64,000 bases of DNA from Candidatus Eisenbacteria bacterium. Lineage in GTDB: Bacteria; Eisenbacteria; RBG-16-71-46; JAFGJU01. The notes under the pieces were generated by a model. It ran no database searches. It worked only from the letters and a program-made list of their open reading frames with translations, and was not told where the DNA came from. Positions 61,138 through 64,000 of this stretch are shown here, in pieces (within the stretch, counting starts at the first letter, position 1; every line of letters starts with the position of its first letter). The DNA lies in the NCBI GenBank assembly GCA_026388185.1, contig JAPLKG010000008.1, positions 1-64,000 on the forward strand. Reading direction: 5' to 3'. The position numbers and the translations under genes were made by a program.

Positions 61138-61710
61138 ATGAAACCGATTACCCAGATCAGGTGGCACGGAAGGGGAGGCCAGGGCGCCAAAGTGGCGTCC
61201 TTTCTTCTTGCGGAGTGTGCGCTTGAAGAAGGCAAGTGGAGCCAGGGTTTTCCCGATTACGGCCCCGAGAGAAGTGGCGCGCCCGTGAGAGGATACAACA
61301 GGATAAGCGATGAGAGGATCGACCTGCATTGTCCCATCACGGAGCCGGACATCGTTATCGTGCTGGACGAGACGCTCATCGGTAGGGTGGACGTCTGCGG
61401 AGGGCTCAAGGAGGACGGAATCTGCGTGGTGAACACGTCTTGTGATCCGGCGCTCATGAGGTCCCGCCTGAAGCTCAAGGGGCGGAAGCTGTTCGTAGTT
61501 GACGCTTCGAACGTCGCTCGCGCGGAGATCGGGCGTCCGATCCCAAACACGGCGATGATGGGTGCCGTCTGCAAGGTCTCCGGCGTTCTCAAGCTTGAAA
61601 CGGTGGTCAAGGAAATCCAGAAGATTTTCCAGAAGAAGTTCGGTGCTGAGGTCGCGGAGAAGAACGTCAAGGCGGTCCGTAGAGCTTACGCGGAGGTGAA
61701 GGGCGAATGA
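61138..61710 (+). CDS. porG: pyruvate/2-oxoacid:ferredoxin oxidoreductase gamma subunit
   Basis: 190 residues: ITQIRWHGRGGQGAKVASFLLAE and the ERSGAPVRGYNRIS segment typical of the gamma subunit, with the C-terminal NTAMMGAVCKVSGVL. Forms the alpha-beta-gamma-delta complex that oxidises pyruvate (or a related 2-oxoacid) to acyl-CoA and reduces ferredoxin. First gene of the operon; its stop overlaps the delta start (ATGA). Confidence 0.94.
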   Translation: MKPITQIRWHGRGGQGAKVASFLLAECALEEGKWSQGFPDYGPERSGAPVRGYNRISDERIDLHCPITEPDIVIVLDETLIGRVDVCGGLKEDGICVVNTSCDPALMRSRLKLKGRKLFVVDASNVARAEIGRPIPNTAMMGAVCKVSGVLKLETVVKEIQKIFQKKFGAEVAEKNVKAVRRAYAEVKGE

Positions 61711-62012
61711 GCGAAAAACTACCCGGTTGGAGAGGTCTGCCGATCGGCGGGGTGATTGACAAGGCTGGTAACGCGGAAAACTACGAGACCGGCTCCTGGA
61801 GAGTCAACCGGCCCATACTGGACAAGAACAAGTGCACGAGTTGTCTCTTGTGCTGGATGTTCTGCCCCGACACGAGCATTATTGTTAAGGACGGCAAGGT
61901 CACAGGAATCGACCTCGCTCACTGCAAAGGCTGCGGGATCTGCGCGCGCGAATGTCCGCTCAAGGACAAGGCAATCACGATGCAGCTCGAAAGCCAATGT
62001 GAGCTGGCCTGA
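61707..62012 (+). CDS. porD: pyruvate/2-oxoacid:ferredoxin oxidoreductase delta subunit (2x[4Fe-4S])
   Basis: 101 residues with two ferredoxin motifs, CTSCLLCWMFCPD and CKGCGICARECP. Relays electrons to free ferredoxin. Coupled to porG by ATGA and 13 bases before the alpha gene. Confidence 0.94.
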   Translation: MSEKLPGWRGLPIGGVIDKAGNAENYETGSWRVNRPILDKNKCTSCLLCWMFCPDTSIIVKDGKVTGIDLAHCKGCGICARECPLKDKAITMQLESQCELA

Positions 62013-62025
62013 TAGGAGGATATAG

Positions 62026-63204
62026 GTGAAGGTAGTTGGATTGACCGGGAATGATGCTGTAGCTGAGGCCATGAGGCAGATAAACCCTGACGTGTGTGCG
62101 GCCTATCCCATTACTCCGGCGACAGAGCTTATGGAAAAGTTCGCCCAGTTTGTCTCGGACGGGCTCGTCAAGACGGAGCTTGTTCTTGCTGAGTCGGAGC
62201 ACAGCGCGATGAGCGCCTGTATCGGCGCTTCCGCCGCCGGAGCAAGAGTGATGACTGCCACCTCGGCCAACGGCCTTGCATTCATGTGGGAAATGCTTTA
62301 CATCGCGGCGTCGCTTCGCTGCCCGATCGTCATGGCGGTGGTGAATCGAGCCCTGAGCGGTCCCATAAACATCCACTGCGATCACAGCGATTCCATGGGT
62401 GCGAGGGACGCAGGTTGGATTCACCTCTTTTCCGAGAACTCGCAGGAAGCGTACGACAACACGCTTCAGGCTCTGAAGATCGCGGAGCATCGTGACGTCT
62501 TCTCGCCGGTCATGGTGACGCTCGACGGCTTCATCATCAGTCACACGCTGGAGCGCGTGGAAATCCTTGACGACGAGCAAGTGAAAAAGTTCGTGGGTGA
62601 TTTTGCGCCGAAGTATCCGCTCCTCGACACGAAGAATCCCATCACGTGGGGGCCGCTTGATTTCCACGATTTCTACTTCGAGCACAAGAGAGGCCAGATA
62701 GAGGGACTCGAGAAGGCGCACGCCATAGTGCGGAGCGTTGGAAAAGAATACGAGGCGCTCTCGGGAAGGCGTTTCGATTATTTTGAGCCTTACAAGATGG
62801 AAGACGCGGAGGTCGCCGTCGTTGCTCTTGGTTCTGCGGTCGGCACGGCGAGGGGCGTCGTTGACGAGCTCAGGGAGAAGGGCAAGAAGGTGGGGCTAAT
62901 CAAGCTCAGAGTGTTCCGTCCCTTCCCCAGGAAAGAGATCGCGCAGGCCTTGAAGAACCTGAAGGCCCTGGCCGTGATGGACAGGTCCCATTCATTCGGA
63001 GGGTACGGAGGTCCTGTTTTCTCCGAGATTCGTTCGGCCTGTTACGGAACGGGAATGGACATTCCCATCGTCAATTACATCTATGGCCTCGGCGGAAGGG
63101 ACACCACCTTCGAAGAGATTAGAGGGCTCTACTCGGAGATGGAACAGGTGGTTCTCAGTGGGAAGCGACCCGAGGAGATTCGTTTTCTGAACGTGAGGGA
63201 ATAG
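62026..63204 (+). CDS. porA: pyruvate/2-oxoacid:ferredoxin oxidoreductase alpha subunit
   Basis: 392 residues, GTG start with GGAGGATAT upstream. Domains I and II: AAYPITPATELMEKFAQF, TATSANGLAFMWEM, DSMGARDAGW, and the C-terminal domain VALGSAVGTARGVVDELR. Carries the pyrimidine-side partner of the TPP site. Substrate choice (pyruvate or branched 2-oxoacid) cannot be fixed from sequence. Confidence 0.94.
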   Translation: MKVVGLTGNDAVAEAMRQINPDVCAAYPITPATELMEKFAQFVSDGLVKTELVLAESEHSAMSACIGASAAGARVMTATSANGLAFMWEMLYIAASLRCPIVMAVVNRALSGPINIHCDHSDSMGARDAGWIHLFSENSQEAYDNTLQALKIAEHRDVFSPVMVTLDGFIISHTLERVEILDDEQVKKFVGDFAPKYPLLDTKNPITWGPLDFHDFYFEHKRGQIEGLEKAHAIVRSVGKEYEALSGRRFDYFEPYKMEDAEVAVVALGSAVGTARGVVDELREKGKKVGLIKLRVFRPFPRKEIAQALKNLKALAVMDRSHSFGGYGGPVFSEIRSACYGTGMDIPIVNYIYGLGGRDTTFEEIRGLYSEMEQVVLSGKRPEEIRFLNVRE

Positions 63205-63289
63205 CGACGACCGGAGAGAATCGGATGGAGAGCGATAAGCTCCCCAAAAGACGAAATTACAAAGAAGACGACAAGGAGCTGAGATTCAA

Positions 63290-64000
63290 ATGGCATCACT
63301 CAAGGAACTGGCTTCACGCGAAGACTTGCTGAGCGGAGGGCACCGGGCCTGCGCGGGCTGCGCCATGACGTCCATAGTGAGGCAGGTGCTGCTCGTCGCC
63401 GGGAAGAACGTGGTCGTGAGCTGCGCAACCGGGTGCCTCGAGGTGACCACGACGATCTTTCCGTACACTGCCTGGCGGGTCCCGTTCATCCACAGCGCCT
63501 TTGAAAACTCCGCCGCGACGATAAGCGGCGTCGAGACGGCGTACAGGAGTCTGAGGAAGCAAGGAAAGATAAAGGAAGACACAAAGTTCATAGGCTTCGG
63601 CGGAGACGGCGGCACGTACGACATAGGGCTTCAATCCTTGAGCGGGGCCATGGAACGCGGTCACAAGATGCTTTACATCTGCTACGACAACGAGGCCTAC
63701 ATGAACACCGGCAACCAGCGTTCGAGCGCCACTCCCTTTGCAGCCGACACGACGACTTGCCCCGTCGGATGCGTCGGCAAAGGCAAGCCCCAATTCCAGA
63801 AAGACCTTGCCGCGATAATCACGGCGCACAACATTCCCTACGTCGCGCAGGCCTGTGGATCTTTCTGGAAGGATCTCACGGCCAAGGTGGAAAAGGCCCT
63901 TTCTGCGAACGGTCCGTCGTTCATCAACGTTCTCTCTCCTTGCGTGCTCGGCTGGAAGTACCCCACCGACGAGACAATAGAAATCGGAAAACTAGCTGTT
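63290..64000 (+). CDS. porB: pyruvate/2-oxoacid:ferredoxin oxidoreductase beta subunit (3' end beyond window)
   Basis: Open frame of 237 codons from ATG 63290 to the window edge. TPP-binding segment GFGGDGGTYDIGLQSLSGA followed by YDNEAYMNTGNQRS, and cluster cysteines in HRACAGCAM, CATGC and CPVGC. The final visible part (FINVLSPCVLGWKY) is near the usual C-terminal quarter. Last of the gamma-delta-alpha-beta order, which is the normal layout of four-gene POR operons. Confidence 0.94.
   Translation, partial: MASLKELASREDLLSGGHRACAGCAMTSIVRQVLLVAGKNVVVSCATGCLEVTTTIFPYTAWRVPFIHSAFENSAATISGVETAYRSLRKQGKIKEDTKFIGFGGDGGTYDIGLQSLSGAMERGHKMLYICYDNEAYMNTGNQRSSATPFAADTTTCPVGCVGKGKPQFQKDLAAIITAHNIPYVAQACGSFWKDLTAKVEKALSANGPSFINVLSPCVLGWKYPTDETIEIGKLAV

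Noticed and set aside
63224-63328. 34-codon ORF before porB
   Set aside because: It overlaps porB in another frame, with no family features; coincidence is likely.

Overview
The window reads as a chromosomal segment of an uncultured, probably anaerobic, diderm bacterium of moderately high GC. Evidence for the envelope type is indirect: lipoboxes, an outer-membrane-barrel-like protein and Tat-exported redox enzymes. A four-subunit pyruvate/2-oxoacid:ferredoxin oxidoreductase, many Fe-S proteins, an ISC-type cluster assembly operon and a DUF438/hemerythrin/PAS protein point to an anaerobic or microaerobic life. Gene order (ruvCA/ruvB, queA-tgt-yajC-def-fmt-rsmB, ffh-rpsP-KH-rimM-trmD-rplS-rnhB-yraN-comM) and the many TTG/GTG starts and 4-base stop/start overlaps fit candidate-phylum genomes of the Eisenbacteria/FCB neighbourhood. 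That placement is inference only.

Layout. 1-1410: the 5' part of a secreted beta-propeller-like gene on the minus strand, running off the left edge. 1.7-5.8 kb: EF-G-like GTPase, YebC, RuvC, RuvA. 5.9-12.0 kb (minus): a heterodimeric ABC exporter pair, a polyferredoxin membrane protein and a Tat-exported DUF362 protein. 12.2-28.3 kb: a long housekeeping block (RuvB, queuosine synthesis, YajC, N-terminal formyl-Met handling, rRNA/tRNA modification, SRP GTPase, ribosomal proteins, RNase HII, ComM). 28.3-30.9 kb: an operon with a TPR protein, a cytoplasmic-looking clan CD (caspase-fold) peptidase and an overlapping small basic protein. 31-33.2 kb: TPR lipoprotein and peptidyl-prolyl isomerase. 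33.2-36.7 kb: iscR-iscS-iscU-mnmA behind a close match to a type-1 IscR operator. 36.7-39.0 kb: six tRNA genes, tadA and the SRP RNA; tadA ends inside a tRNA-Ser gene. 39.1-41.9 kb: dnaX-ybaB-recR. 41.9-47.9 kb: DUF438 protein, secreted C1-type peptidase, glycosyltransferase-TPR protein, barrel-like protein.

47.9-61.0 kb is accessory DNA, visibly richer in A+T in places. It starts at a short tRNA-like remnant and holds a PIG-L deacetylase, a GNAT acetyltransferase, a two-subunit molybdenum hydroxylase with a Tat signal, and a THEP1-type NTPase. It continues with a conflict/defence-like island: three copies of a repeat with the core TTGTACGATTTGCGAACC, an MtlR-like gene, and a 1315-residue protein combining a restriction-endonuclease-like domain, TPRs, a GreA/GreB C-terminal-like domain and a PIN nuclease domain. 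Beyond lie a decayed rolling-circle replicon (zinc-ribbon gene, HUH Rep lacking its N-terminus and fused to a broken tRNA-Asn-like sequence) and a two-gene unit (41-aa protein plus MNT-type nucleotidyltransferase) behind twin perfect palindromes. 61.1-64.0 kb: the por operon (gamma, delta, alpha, beta), with beta running off the right edge. The multidomain nuclease is the best candidate for an exciting, little-described system.
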